NCBI RefSeq assembly: GCF_001050275.1
Contig: NZ_BBYA01000010.1
Location: 372,001-436,000, forward strand
Length of the DNA stretch: 64,000 nt
From: Leptolinea tardivitalis
GTDB lineage: Bacteria > Chloroflexota > Anaerolineae > Anaerolineales > Anaerolineaceae
Reading direction: 5' to 3'
The translations under genes were made by a program, and so were the position numbers. Of the stretch, positions 44,069 through 52,071 are shown piece after piece (position 1 is the first letter of the stretch; each line of letters opens with the position of its first letter). The notes beneath the pieces are model-generated. The model was given only the letters and a program-made list of their open reading frames with translations. It did no database searches and had not been told where the DNA came from.

Positions 44069-44144
44069 TTCAATCGATTATAGTGATAGTCATGTGCGAT
44101 GTCAATAATATTTAAGACGTTATGTACATTTTATAACATTTATC

Positions 44145-44174
44145 TTGACATTCATTTTTATTTTATGCTAATAT
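44145..44174 (+). promoter_or_regulatory. Sigma-70 promoter of the duplicated binding-protein operon
   Basis: TTGACA at 44145-44150 and TAATAT at 44169-44174, spaced by 18 bases, point towards the binding protein gene that starts at 44370. Confidence 0.65.
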
Positions 44175-44262
44175 ATGAACATCTTTTTACCCCATGTTTG
44201 ACTTTTATCATCCGTGTATCTCATACAAGAATTCTTTCTGGGGGAATCAGAGTATACGTCCG

Positions 44263-44271
44263 GAAAGGAGG
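44263..44271 (+). promoter_or_regulatory. Orphan extended Shine-Dalgarno (STAB-SD-like) in the leader
   Basis: GAAAGGAGG lies about 100 bases before the real start codon with no ATG, GTG or TTG at a usable distance. The gene's own ribosome site (AAGGAG) is at 44353-44358. An identical nonamer acts as an mRNA-stabilising 30S docking site in the Bacillus cry3A leader. Confidence 0.45.
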
Positions 44272-44369
44272 TTTCACCAGAAATACCAAGAGGAAGAATA
44301 TTTTTTGGAAATTTCAACCTGTTGTTTTTGAATTTCAAAACTTCGAATACTGAAGGAGAAGAAATACCA

Positions 44370-46448
44370 ATGAGAACGAAACGGTTGTTATCCATTTTCG
44401 GCATCGTAATGATCGCCGCCATGCTGCTGGGTGCATGCGCCCCTGCTGCTACCCCTGCTCCAACTGCTGCACCGACTGAAGCGCCCAAACAGGCCGAAGC
44501 TTCGTCTCCTGCTGCTCCTGCCGCTGCGGGCGGTCCTATAACCATCAAGAAACCCATGGAAGCCAAAGATATTGTTGTAGCAGGCGTCGTCTTCCAGGAT
44601 GACCAGTTCATGAAATCCATGGTCCAAGGTTTCCAGGATGCCGGCAAGAAATTAGGCGTCAAACAGGTCATCATCGGCAACTCCAGCAACGACCAGGCCA
44701 AGGAAACCGAACTCATCAACACTTACATCTCCCAGGGCGTGAATGGTATCGCTATCGCCCCCCTGAGCCCCACTGTCTCCATGGCCGCCCTCAAAGAGGC
44801 CAATGACAAGGGTGTGGCTGTAGCCCTCACCAACTCCGGCGGCTTCACTAACGTAGCCTTCATCACCGGCGGTTACATGAGCGACAATACCGCCAACGGT
44901 AAAGCTATGGGCGATGCCGCTGCCAAATACATCAAAGACAACGGCCTCACCGGCACCATCCAGGTCGGCATCGTTGACTACGACCACCAGAAACCCGAGG
45001 AATCCAAACTCCGCTATGGCGGTTTTGAAGAAGGCCTGAAAGCCGCCGGTATTGATTACAAAGTCGTCGCCCACCAGTCCGCTGAAAAGCAAGATACCGC
45101 GCTGGCCGCCACCGCTGACATGATCACCGCCAACCCCGATATCCAGGTCATCTTCGCCTGCAATGAAGGCGGCTCCATCGGCGCGGCCATGGCTGTCAAA
45201 CAGTCTGGCAAGAAAATCGCCGTCTTCGGTTACGATGGCTCCGACCAGATCACCAGCATGATCATCAACGGTGAAATGCAGGCTGCCGTTGCTCAGGACC
45301 CCTATGGACAGGGCGTCGCTGCCATGACTGACCTCGTCAACTACCTGATGGGCAAACCCGGTAACAGCGTCGGCAAACTGACCATCGCCCCCGGAATAAC
45401 CCTCTCTGCTGCTGACAAGGCTGCCGTCAATGAATGGCGCAAATCTAACGGTTTGAAGGAATTGGAAATTCCGGCCGCCTCCGCCGCTCCTGCCGCTGCG
45501 GGCGGTCCTGTAACCATCAAGAAACCCATGGAAGCCAAAGATATTGTTGTAGCAGGCGTCGTCTTCCAGGATGACCAGTTCATGAAATCCATGGTCCAAG
45601 GTTTCCAGGATGCCGGCAAGAAATTAGGCGTCAAACAGGTCATCATCGGCAACTCCAGCAACGACCAGGCCAAGGAAACCGAACTCATCAACACTTACAT
45701 CTCCCAGGGCGTGAATGGTATCGCTATCGCCCCCCTGAGCCCCACTGTCTCCATGGCCGCCCTCAAAGAGGCCAATGACAAGGGTGTGGCTGTAGCCCTC
45801 ACCAACTCCGGCGGCTTCACTAACGTAGCCTTCATCACCGGCGGTTACATGAGCGACAATACCGCCAACGGTAAAGCTATGGGCGATGCCGCTGCCAAAT
45901 ACATCAAAGACAACGGCCTCACCGGCACCATCCAGGTCGGCATCGTTGACTACGACCACCAGAAACCCGAGGAATCCAAACTCCGCTATGGCGGTTTTGA
46001 AGAAGGCCTGAAAGCCGCCGGTATTGATTACAAAGTCGTCGCCCACCAGTCCGCTGAAAAGCAAGATACCGCGCTGGCCGCCACCGCTGACATGATCACC
46101 GCCAACCCCGATATCCAGGTCATCTTCGCCTGCAATGAAGGCGGCTCCATCGGCGCGGCCATGGCTGTCAAACAGTCTGGCAAGAAAATCGCCGTCTTCG
46201 GTTACGATGGCTCCGACCAGATCACCAGCATGATCATCAACGGTGAAATGCAGGCTGCCGTTGCTCAGGACCCCTATGGACAGGGCGTCGCTGCCATGAC
46301 TGACCTCGTCAACTACCTGATGGGCAAACCCGGTAACAGCGTCGGCAAACTGACCATCGCCCCCGGAATAACCCTCTCTGCTGCCGACAAGGCTGCCGTC
46401 AATGAATGGCGCAAATCTAACGGTTTGAAGGAATTGGAAGTCAAGTAA
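44370..46448 (+). CDS. Sugar ABC transporter binding lipoprotein with two nearly identical PBP domains
   Basis: A 692-residue lipoprotein. The signal peptide ends in a lipobox (MLLGACAP), then an Ala/Pro/Thr spacer, then two copies of a Peripla_BP_4 (RbsB-like) domain of about 310 residues joined by a short Ala/Pro linker. Each copy has VVAGVVFQDDQFMKSMVQGF, GIAIAPLSPTVSMAAL, FACNEGGSIGAAMA and VFGYDGSDQITSMI. The copies differ at one residue (GGPITIKK versus GGPVTIKK). The family normally has one domain of 300-350 residues. Codons are strongly biased to C-ending forms, suggesting high expression. AAGGAG lies 11 bases before the ATG. It heads an operon with a two-domain ATPase and a permease. 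The substrate is probably a pentose or similar monosaccharide. Confidence 0.93.
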   Translation: MRTKRLLSIFGIVMIAAMLLGACAPAATPAPTAAPTEAPKQAEASSPAAPAAAGGPITIKKPMEAKDIVVAGVVFQDDQFMKSMVQGFQDAGKKLGVKQVIIGNSSNDQAKETELINTYISQGVNGIAIAPLSPTVSMAALKEANDKGVAVALTNSGGFTNVAFITGGYMSDNTANGKAMGDAAAKYIKDNGLTGTIQVGIVDYDHQKPEESKLRYGGFEEGLKAAGIDYKVVAHQSAEKQDTALAATADMITANPDIQVIFACNEGGSIGAAMAVKQSGKKIAVFGYDGSDQITSMIINGEMQAAVAQDPYGQGVAAMTDLVNYLMGKPGNSVGKLTIAPGITLSAADKAAVNEWRKSNGLKELEIPAASAAPAAAGGPVTIKKPMEAKDIVVAGVVFQDDQFMKSMVQGFQDAGKKLGVKQVIIGNSSNDQAKETELINTYISQGVNGIAIAPLSPTVSMAALKEANDKGVAVALTNSGGFTNVAFITGGYMSDNTANGKAMGDAAAKYIKDNGLTGTIQVGIVDYDHQKPEESKLRYGGFEEGLKAAGIDYKVVAHQSAEKQDTALAATADMITANPDIQVIFACNEGGSIGAAMAVKQSGKKIAVFGYDGSDQITSMIINGEMQAAVAQDPYGQGVAAMTDLVNYLMGKPGNSVGKLTIAPGITLSAADKAAVNEWRKSNGLKELEVK
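44514..46439 (+). repeat. Tandem duplication, 972-bp period, inside the binding protein gene
   Basis: Bases 44514-45467 and 45486-46439 are direct repeats with a 972-base (324-codon) offset. By eye only two bases differ over 954: A44538/G45510 (Ile/Val) and T45413/C46385 (silent). Confidence 0.95.
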
Positions 46449-46484
46449 ACCAGGATTTTAATCCCCGGTAAATGTAATAAAGAT

Positions 46485-46520
46485 GAAACAGGGAGACAGA
46501 TTATTTCGTCTCCCTGTTTC
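46485..46520 (+). terminator. Intercistronic hairpin after the binding protein gene
   Basis: GAAACAGGGAGAC and GTCTCCCTGTTTC form a perfect 13-bp stem with a 10-base loop, followed by AAAAG and not a T-run. It more likely protects the 3' end of the binding-protein message or gives partial termination before the ATPase gene than acts as a full terminator. Confidence 0.65.
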
Positions 46521-46642
46521 AAAAGAAGTTACAGGGAATAGATATCGCTATAATGATTTGCGGATGATGGTCTTTTTCTTTCTGAACTTGGTATTTCCAT
46601 TTGTTTCCGCAAATCTGTAATCCAATTATGGAGGTTGACAAG

Positions 46643-48130
46643 GTGAGCGATTTTAACATCAGAGCAGAGCACTTGACAAAAGACTACCCCGGAACCCGCG
46701 CCCTTGACGACATATCGATTTCTTTTCAAAGTGGAAAAGTTAACGCCCTGGTTGGCAAGAATGGATCAGGCAAATCAACCCTGGTAAAGATTTTCGCCGG
46801 GGCAATATCCTCCTCCTCCGGGGATATTTTCCTCAATGAGGAAAAGCTGACCTTTAATTCAACTTCCGAAGCGAATGCAAAAGGAATCGTTACTGTATAT
46901 CAAGAGATGAGCCTGGTACCCGGCCTTTCTGTGGCGGAGAATATTTTTCTGGGCCGGCTTCCCAAAAAGAATTCCATCATCGATTGGAAAAAAGCCTACA
47001 AGATGGCCGGTGATCTTTTACAGAAGATGAAAGTGGATATTGATCCACACGAAACGGTAAAACGACTGAGTATGTGGCAAATGCAGGTCGTTGAGATCAG
47101 CAAGGCATTGAGTTTTAATCCCAAAGTCATCATGTTGGACGAACCCACCTCGGCTCTGGCACAGAACGAGGTGCAGAGCCTGTTTGACGCTGTTCGTGCC
47201 TTGCGTGACCAGGGGGTAGTGGTTATTTATGTGACCCATAAATTGCAGGAATTACCGCAGATTGCCGATACGGTTTCGGTTCTACGAGATGGCAAATTGA
47301 TGGGAACCGTACAGATGAAAGAAGTGGAGCACAAAGACATCATTGACATGATGTTCGGAGAAGTCAAGGTTCAAAGCCGCCCGAGAGATATCGAAGTAAA
47401 AGATGAAATTATCATGGAAGTCAACGGACTGAGCCGCGAAGGCTGGTATCAGGACGTCCACTTCCAGTTGAAACGAGGTGAAGTGCTGGGCATTGCCGGT
47501 ATGTTGGGTTCCGGACGCACCGAATTATTACGGGGGATTTTTGGTGCCGATCCAGTTGACGCCGGTGAAATCATTGTGGAAGGTAAAACCTATAAAAATG
47601 CCGGTTTGCGTGAAATGAAAAAGGCAGGAATTGGTTTAACCCCGGAAAACCGAAAACTTGAAGGACTGATCCTTATTCATTCTGTGTTGGATAACCTATG
47701 TTATGCCAGCATGAATCTGACATCACACTTCTTGTTTGAAGATAAACCTATGCGTAAGTTGTTTGCCAACAAGCAAGTCAGCGAATTGAAAATAAAAATC
47801 CCTGGAATCAATGTAACCGCCCAATCACTTTCAGGCGGCAACCAGCAGAAAGTGGTTGTTGGCAACTGGTTGAATACCAGTCCCAAGATTATGCTCTACG
47901 ATGAACCAACCCGTGGGATTGATGTGAATGCCAAGCAGGAACTGTTTGCCATTATGTGGGCACAGGCTCGAAAAGGAATTTCTACGGTATTTGTTTCTAC
48001 CGAGTTAGAAGAATTACTGGAAGTATGTCACCGTATCCTGATTATGCGTCATGGAAGAATCGTGGAAGAAGTCAATCCAGACCAAATCAATATCAATGAG
48101 CTTTACGAAATCTGCATGAGAGGAGAATAG
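46643..48130 (+). CDS. Sugar ABC transporter ATPase, RbsA/XylG type (two ABC domains)
   Basis: A 495-residue protein with two ABC domains in tandem, as in RbsA, XylG and MglA. Domain 1 has an intact Walker A (GKNGSGKST), a Q-loop (VYQEMSLVPG), a degenerate signature (LSMWQMQVVEISKAL) and Walker B IMLDEPTSAL. Domain 2 has the usual degenerate Walker A (GMLGSGRTELLRG), signature LSGGNQQK and Walker B LYDEPTRGID. It energises uptake of a monosaccharide with the adjacent permease and duplicated binding protein. The start is set at a GTG at 46643 with GGAGG eight bases upstream; an in-frame ATG at 46628 overlaps that ribosome site and has none of its own. Its stop is seven bases before the permease start. 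Confidence 0.94.
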   Translation: MSDFNIRAEHLTKDYPGTRALDDISISFQSGKVNALVGKNGSGKSTLVKIFAGAISSSSGDIFLNEEKLTFNSTSEANAKGIVTVYQEMSLVPGLSVAENIFLGRLPKKNSIIDWKKAYKMAGDLLQKMKVDIDPHETVKRLSMWQMQVVEISKALSFNPKVIMLDEPTSALAQNEVQSLFDAVRALRDQGVVVIYVTHKLQELPQIADTVSVLRDGKLMGTVQMKEVEHKDIIDMMFGEVKVQSRPRDIEVKDEIIMEVNGLSREGWYQDVHFQLKRGEVLGIAGMLGSGRTELLRGIFGADPVDAGEIIVEGKTYKNAGLREMKKAGIGLTPENRKLEGLILIHSVLDNLCYASMNLTSHFLFEDKPMRKLFANKQVSELKIKIPGINVTAQSLSGGNQQKVVVGNWLNTSPKIMLYDEPTRGIDVNAKQELFAIMWAQARKGISTVFVSTELEELLEVCHRILIMRHGRIVEEVNPDQININELYEICMRGE

Positions 48131-48137
48131 CACGATC

Positions 48138-49184
48138 ATGGGAATCTTATCTGCCCAAAAAACATTATTCAACAGAAAGAAAATTGGTGTCTTTCTGCTT
48201 GATCATGCCATTGAAGTCATTCTGTTTACCCTGATCCTTGCACTGGCGCTGGGTGTCAATAATTTCATGACCTGGTCAAACTGGATGAATATCCTGCGTG
48301 CCAACTCCTTAAAAGGCGTGATCGCTTTTGGCATGACCATGGTGATTGTGGCCGGATTGATCGATCTGTCCATCGGTTCGACAGTTGCTCTTGCGGGTGT
48401 GATCACCGCCCGCTGTTGCCGTGACCTGACTGCTGGCGGCATGGACCTGACCACAGCATGCCTGATTGGTATGGGTCTCTCACTGGTGATGGCACTTGTT
48501 ATTGGCTGGTTTCATGGATTCTTTCAACATAGAGCTGGAATGCCGCCTTTCATTGTCACCCTGGTTACATTGAATGCACTTTACGGTTTAGCCGGTATGG
48601 TTAGTGAAGGCTTCCCCATTGCCAACCAGTTCCCGGATTGGTTTAATTTTCTGGGCGGCGGTAGAATTCCGATTCCAGGATGGATCGTAAACCTTCTTGG
48701 AGGCGGAAAAATTGACGGCATTCCCGTTCCTGCTGTAGTCTTGATTGTTTCCTTTTTTATTGTCTGGTATTTTATGGGGTACACCACCACAGGCCGCGCC
48801 ATTTATGCCACAGGCGGCAACCCAGAGTCAGCCCGTCTGAGCGGAATCAATGTGGGAAGAACCAAAATGATTTGCTTTATCGCTGTTCAAATCCTGGCTG
48901 TTATCTCAGGTTTTATGACATCCGGGCAGCTGCTGGCTGGATCATTCAGCTTCGGCCGCGGCTGGGAATTAGACGCCATTGCGGCAACTGTCATAGGCGG
49001 AACCAGCATGAACGGCGGCATTGGCAAGGTATGGGGAACCCTGCTGGGTGTGATCTTTATGGGTGTCATTTCAAATGGCATGACCCTGCTTAATTTTGAT
49101 ATTTATACACAATATGTGGTTCGCGGTTTTATCATGTTCCTGGCGGTTCTCATCAGTTCATACCAGGCGCAAATAAAAGCCTGA
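48138..49184 (+). CDS. Sugar ABC transporter permease, RbsC/XylH type
   Basis: A 348-residue membrane protein of the BPD_transp_2 family with eight to ten hydrophobic segments. Landmarks are the opening IEVILFTLILALALGVNNFM, the conserved VIVAGLIDLSIGSTVALAGVI, the GYTTTGRAIYATGGNPESAR loop that contacts the ATPase, and the late VIGGTSMNGGIGKVWGTLLG motif. It forms the channel of the monosaccharide importer with the ATPase directly upstream. A perfect terminator follows, ending the operon. Confidence 0.94.
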   Translation: MGILSAQKTLFNRKKIGVFLLDHAIEVILFTLILALALGVNNFMTWSNWMNILRANSLKGVIAFGMTMVIVAGLIDLSIGSTVALAGVITARCCRDLTAGGMDLTTACLIGMGLSLVMALVIGWFHGFFQHRAGMPPFIVTLVTLNALYGLAGMVSEGFPIANQFPDWFNFLGGGRIPIPGWIVNLLGGGKIDGIPVPAVVLIVSFFIVWYFMGYTTTGRAIYATGGNPESARLSGINVGRTKMICFIAVQILAVISGFMTSGQLLAGSFSFGRGWELDAIAATVIGGTSMNGGIGKVWGTLLGVIFMGVISNGMTLLNFDIYTQYVVRGFIMFLAVLISSYQAQIKA

Positions 49185-49202
49185 TTGATTATCATCTCCA
49201 AA

Positions 49203-49233
49203 AATTCCCGGAAAAGTCCTTCCGGGAATTTTT
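49203..49233 (+). terminator. Rho-independent terminator of the RbsBAC-like operon
   Basis: AATTCCCGGAA pairs perfectly with TTCCGGGAATT around a 6-base loop, followed by a T-run, 18 bases after the permease stop. Confidence 0.9.
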
Positions 49234-49355
49234 CATATATTGGTTAAAGAAAACAGATATTTGTGCTATCCAAGGTAATTTCAATCAAAAAAAGAAAGTG
49301 AATGTTACCCTGCAAATTTGTTCATTAGAAAATACCAAAACCGGTCATTGCAGCA

Positions 49356-49383
49356 TTGACAACGTATTCAAAACAGATAGAAT
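49356..49383 (+). promoter_or_regulatory. Promoter of the first lacI-like gene
   Basis: TTGACA at 49356-49361 and TAGAAT at 49378-49383, spaced by 16 bases. An operator-like box follows directly at 49388. Confidence 0.6.
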
Positions 49384-49387
49384 AATC

Positions 49388-49401
49388 TGTGAACGTTTAC
49401 A
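49388..49401. promoter_or_regulatory. LacI-type operator
   Basis: TGTGAACGTTTACA differs by one base from the symmetric LacI-family box TGTAAACGTTTACA. It covers the expected transcription start of the gene encoding a LacI protein, which suggests autoregulation. Confidence 0.6.
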
Positions 49402-49418
49402 ATGAAAATGATAATCTC

Positions 49419-50468
49419 ATGTCAAAAGATTCCAGCCGTTCCCAGTTCAACTCCATAACCATCATTGATGTAGCCCGTGAAGCCGGTGTCTCCTATGGAA
49501 CTGTATCGCGCGTAATCAATGATTCTCCCAACGTGAAAGAGGAAACCCGCGAGAGAGTTAAAGAGGTGATCGATCGGTTAGGTTTTGTGGGCAACCGCAA
49601 CGCCCGCAGCCTGGTGAGCGGAAAATCTCATGTGATTGGCCTGCTCATACCTGACCTGGGAACAGCCTATATCGGCGAAATTATCCGGGGGATTGATTAC
49701 GAGCTTGAATCCATTCAATACAATCTGATGCTTTATACAACCCATCGGCGAGAGATGAAGGAATCGGGGTACATTTCCTCCTTGATACAATCCGGTGTTG
49801 ATGGGGTCATTTTAATTCTTCCACGCAATCCGGCCATCTATTTGGAAAAATTACGGTCACTGAACTTCCCTTATGTTCTGGTGGATCATCAGGGCATTGA
49901 TGAGCAGGGTCCGGCTGTGGGAGCCACAAATTATCAGGGGGCATTTGATGCCACCGAATATTTACTCGAACTGGGGCACCGCCGGATCGCCTTTATCACC
50001 GGGACCATGGATCTGGGATGTTCGCAGGAACGTTTGCTTGGATATAAAGCAGCATTGCAAAAACATCAGATTCCTTTCACGCCGGAATGGGTCATCGAAG
50101 GTGACTTTGAACAGGCAACCGGATATTCTGGAGCACAGACCCTGATGTCACTGGTAAACCGGCCGACAGCAATTTTTGCCTCTAACGATATGATGGCCTT
50201 TGGCGTAATGAATGCCGTTCGCGATATGGGTTTGAAAATTCCGGGTGATATTTCCGTCATCGGTTTCGATGATATTTTTCAATCCAGCCAGACCATGCCA
50301 GGGCTTACAACTGTCCGTCAGCCATTGGAACAGATGGGACGTGAAGCCACCCGCATGCTCATTGCCATGATGAAAGAAAATACAATTAAACCTGGCAAGA
50401 TCGAGCTGCCAACCCGGTTGGTGACTCGAGATTCATGCAAACCACTTGAAGCCATTCAGGGAAATTAA
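49419..50468 (+). CDS. LacI family transcriptional regulator
   Basis: A repressor of about 349 residues. The helix-turn-helix and hinge are standard (ITIIDVAREAGVSYGTVSRV, then RLGFVGNRNARSLVSGKS), followed by a sugar-binding core (VIGLLIPDLGTAYIGEIIRG, FASNDMMAFGVMNAVRD, DISVIGFDDIFQSSQTMPG, LTTVRQPLEQMG). The start is placed at the ATG at 49419; an in-frame GTG at 49389 lies inside the operator and would put the promoter start point within the coding region. A close paralogue is at 54.6 kb, with identical recognition residues VSYGTVSRV, so both probably bind the same operators. The inducer is likely a pentose or xylo-oligosaccharide, by context. Confidence 0.93.
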   Translation: MSKDSSRSQFNSITIIDVAREAGVSYGTVSRVINDSPNVKEETRERVKEVIDRLGFVGNRNARSLVSGKSHVIGLLIPDLGTAYIGEIIRGIDYELESIQYNLMLYTTHRREMKESGYISSLIQSGVDGVILILPRNPAIYLEKLRSLNFPYVLVDHQGIDEQGPAVGATNYQGAFDATEYLLELGHRRIAFITGTMDLGCSQERLLGYKAALQKHQIPFTPEWVIEGDFEQATGYSGAQTLMSLVNRPTAIFASNDMMAFGVMNAVRDMGLKIPGDISVIGFDDIFQSSQTMPGLTTVRQPLEQMGREATRMLIAMMKENTIKPGKIELPTRLVTRDSCKPLEAIQGN

Positions 50469-50535
50469 GTTCGGTTTCATTTATCTCTGTCTGGTACCAT
50501 CAGAACATCTCTATCCTACAGAAAGACAAAATCTC

Positions 50536-52035
50536 ATGAAAACATTATTCCTTGGTATCGATGTATCCACAACAGGCTCGAAAGCACTCCTCGTGGACGA
50601 ACAGGGCAATGTTGCCGCAACAGCTGTCAACGAGCATTCCATATCCACCCCGAAACCACTGTGGTCAGAACAAGATCCGCAGGAATGGTGGACGGCGGCA
50701 GCAAAAAGCATTCGTGATGCTTTGAAACAAGCCGGAGTTTCCGGAGAAGCCGTCAAAGCCATCGGCCTGACTGGCCAGATGCACGGACTTGTGATGCTTG
50801 ATGACAAAGGCACTGTTTTGCGCCCCGCCATTCTATGGAACGACCAGCGTACCGCTGAGGAATGTGAAGAAATCACTCAAAAAGTAGGATTTGATAAATT
50901 ATTGCGGATCTGCGGAAATAAAGCCCTCACCGGCTTCACCGCACCCAAGATCCTGTGGGTTCGGAAACATGAACCTGAAGTTTATGCCCGTACAGCCCAC
51001 ATCTTGCTCCCGAAAGATTATGTACGCTATCGTCTCACCGGTGACTTCGCTGTGGATAAAGCCGATGGTTCAGGCATGATTCTGTTTGATTTGAACCGCC
51101 GTGATTGGTCACCTGACCTGCTTAAAACACTGGATATTCCGGAAAGCTGGCTGCCGAAAAGTTATGAAGGACCCGAAATAACCGGTGTAGTGAGTGCCAG
51201 CGCGGCTGAATTAACCGGATTGAAAGCCGGAACCCCGGTTGTTGGCGGCGGTGGAGACCAGGCCGCCCAGGCGGTTGGGGTGGGCGCCGTAACACCCGGC
51301 ATTGTCGCCCTTACACTTGGCACATCCGGTGTGGTTTTTGCCACCACACCTTCACCTCTGATCGAACCTCAAGGCCGGCTGCATGCCTTTTGTCATTCCG
51401 TCCCCGGCGCGTGGCACTTTATGGGCGTCATGCTCTCGGCGGCCGGTTCATTGCGCTGGTATCGCGATACGCTCGCACCGGGTATGGGTTACGATGATCT
51501 GCTGGCACCGGCGGCAGATGTTCCTGCCGGCAGCGAAGGTTTGTTGTTCCTGCCGTACCTCACCGGCGAACGCACTCCATACCCTGATCCTTTGGCCCGC
51601 GGTGCCTTCGTGGGACTCACCATCCGGCATACCAAAGCTCATATGACCCGTTCAGTCATCGAAGGTGTCTCTTTTGGTTTGCGTGACTCAATGGAATTGA
51701 TAAAAAATGCCGGTCTGGGAGCCATCAATCAGGTGCGTGTTTCCGGTGGCGGTGCACGCAGTCCGTTGTGGCGTCAGATGTTGTCTGATGTAATGGACAG
51801 CGAGCTGGTCACCGTCAACACTACAGAAGGGGCTGCGTTTGGCGCCGCCCTACTGGCGGGTGTAGGTGCCGGAACCTGGAAATCTGTAGAAGAAAGCTGC
51901 AACGCCACCATTAAAACAATGGAAAAAACCACACCCGATAGAGCATCTGTAAAAATCTACGAAAGCTATTATCAACAGTACACAGCGTTATATCCGGCAC
52001 TTAAACCTTCATTTGATGGTGTGGCTGCGCTGTAA
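50536..52035 (+). CDS. xylB: Xylulokinase
   Basis: A 499-residue FGGY-family kinase that phosphorylates D-xylulose to xylulose 5-phosphate, the entry to the pentose phosphate pathway. The N-terminal ATPase motif is FLGIDVSTTGSKALLVDEQG, and the xylulokinase sugar-site motif is LTGQMHGLVMLD followed by ILWNDQRTAEEC. The C-terminal domain has the GGGGDQAAQAVG stretch, LTLGTSGVVF and the ATP motif VSGGGARSPLWRQMLSDV. Length fits xylB. The ATG at 50536 is chosen because earlier in-frame starts overlap the lacI gene. It is flanked by lacI and a GH3 glycosidase. No xylose isomerase gene is in the window. Confidence 0.95.
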   Translation: MKTLFLGIDVSTTGSKALLVDEQGNVAATAVNEHSISTPKPLWSEQDPQEWWTAAAKSIRDALKQAGVSGEAVKAIGLTGQMHGLVMLDDKGTVLRPAILWNDQRTAEECEEITQKVGFDKLLRICGNKALTGFTAPKILWVRKHEPEVYARTAHILLPKDYVRYRLTGDFAVDKADGSGMILFDLNRRDWSPDLLKTLDIPESWLPKSYEGPEITGVVSASAAELTGLKAGTPVVGGGGDQAAQAVGVGAVTPGIVALTLGTSGVVFATTPSPLIEPQGRLHAFCHSVPGAWHFMGVMLSAAGSLRWYRDTLAPGMGYDDLLAPAADVPAGSEGLLFLPYLTGERTPYPDPLARGAFVGLTIRHTKAHMTRSVIEGVSFGLRDSMELIKNAGLGAINQVRVSGGGARSPLWRQMLSDVMDSELVTVNTTEGAAFGAALLAGVGAGTWKSVEESCNATIKTMEKTTPDRASVKIYESYYQQYTALYPALKPSFDGVAAL

Positions 52036-52071
52036 CCTGCCTTACTCAGTAAAGAATAGGAACCCTACTTT

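Larger units (their letters stand above)
43987..44369. promoter_or_regulatory. Divergent control region and long leader of the ribose/xylose-type ABC operon
   Basis: These 383 bases hold a 12-bp palindrome CCCCTTAAGGGG (43996-44007) touching the regulator's ribosome site, two inverted GTAGAACA/TGTTCTAC arms, a consensus promoter at 44145-44174, and a leader of about 190 bases with an orphan extended Shine-Dalgarno at 44263-44271. No gene was recognised. Confidence 0.6.

Noticed and set aside
44263-44369. Leader peptide gene after the strong Shine-Dalgarno
   Set aside because: No ATG, GTG or TTG lies at a usable distance and no conserved codon run is visible.
44652-46064. Gly/Asp/Phe-rich open frames of up to 315 codons opposite the duplicated binding protein
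   Set aside because: They occur in identical form in both repeat copies and arise from the strong codon bias of the real gene. No ribosome site or family match.
44370-46448. Two separate binding-protein genes
   Set aside because: There is no stop, start or signal peptide between the copies; the reading frame is continuous through an Ala/Pro linker.
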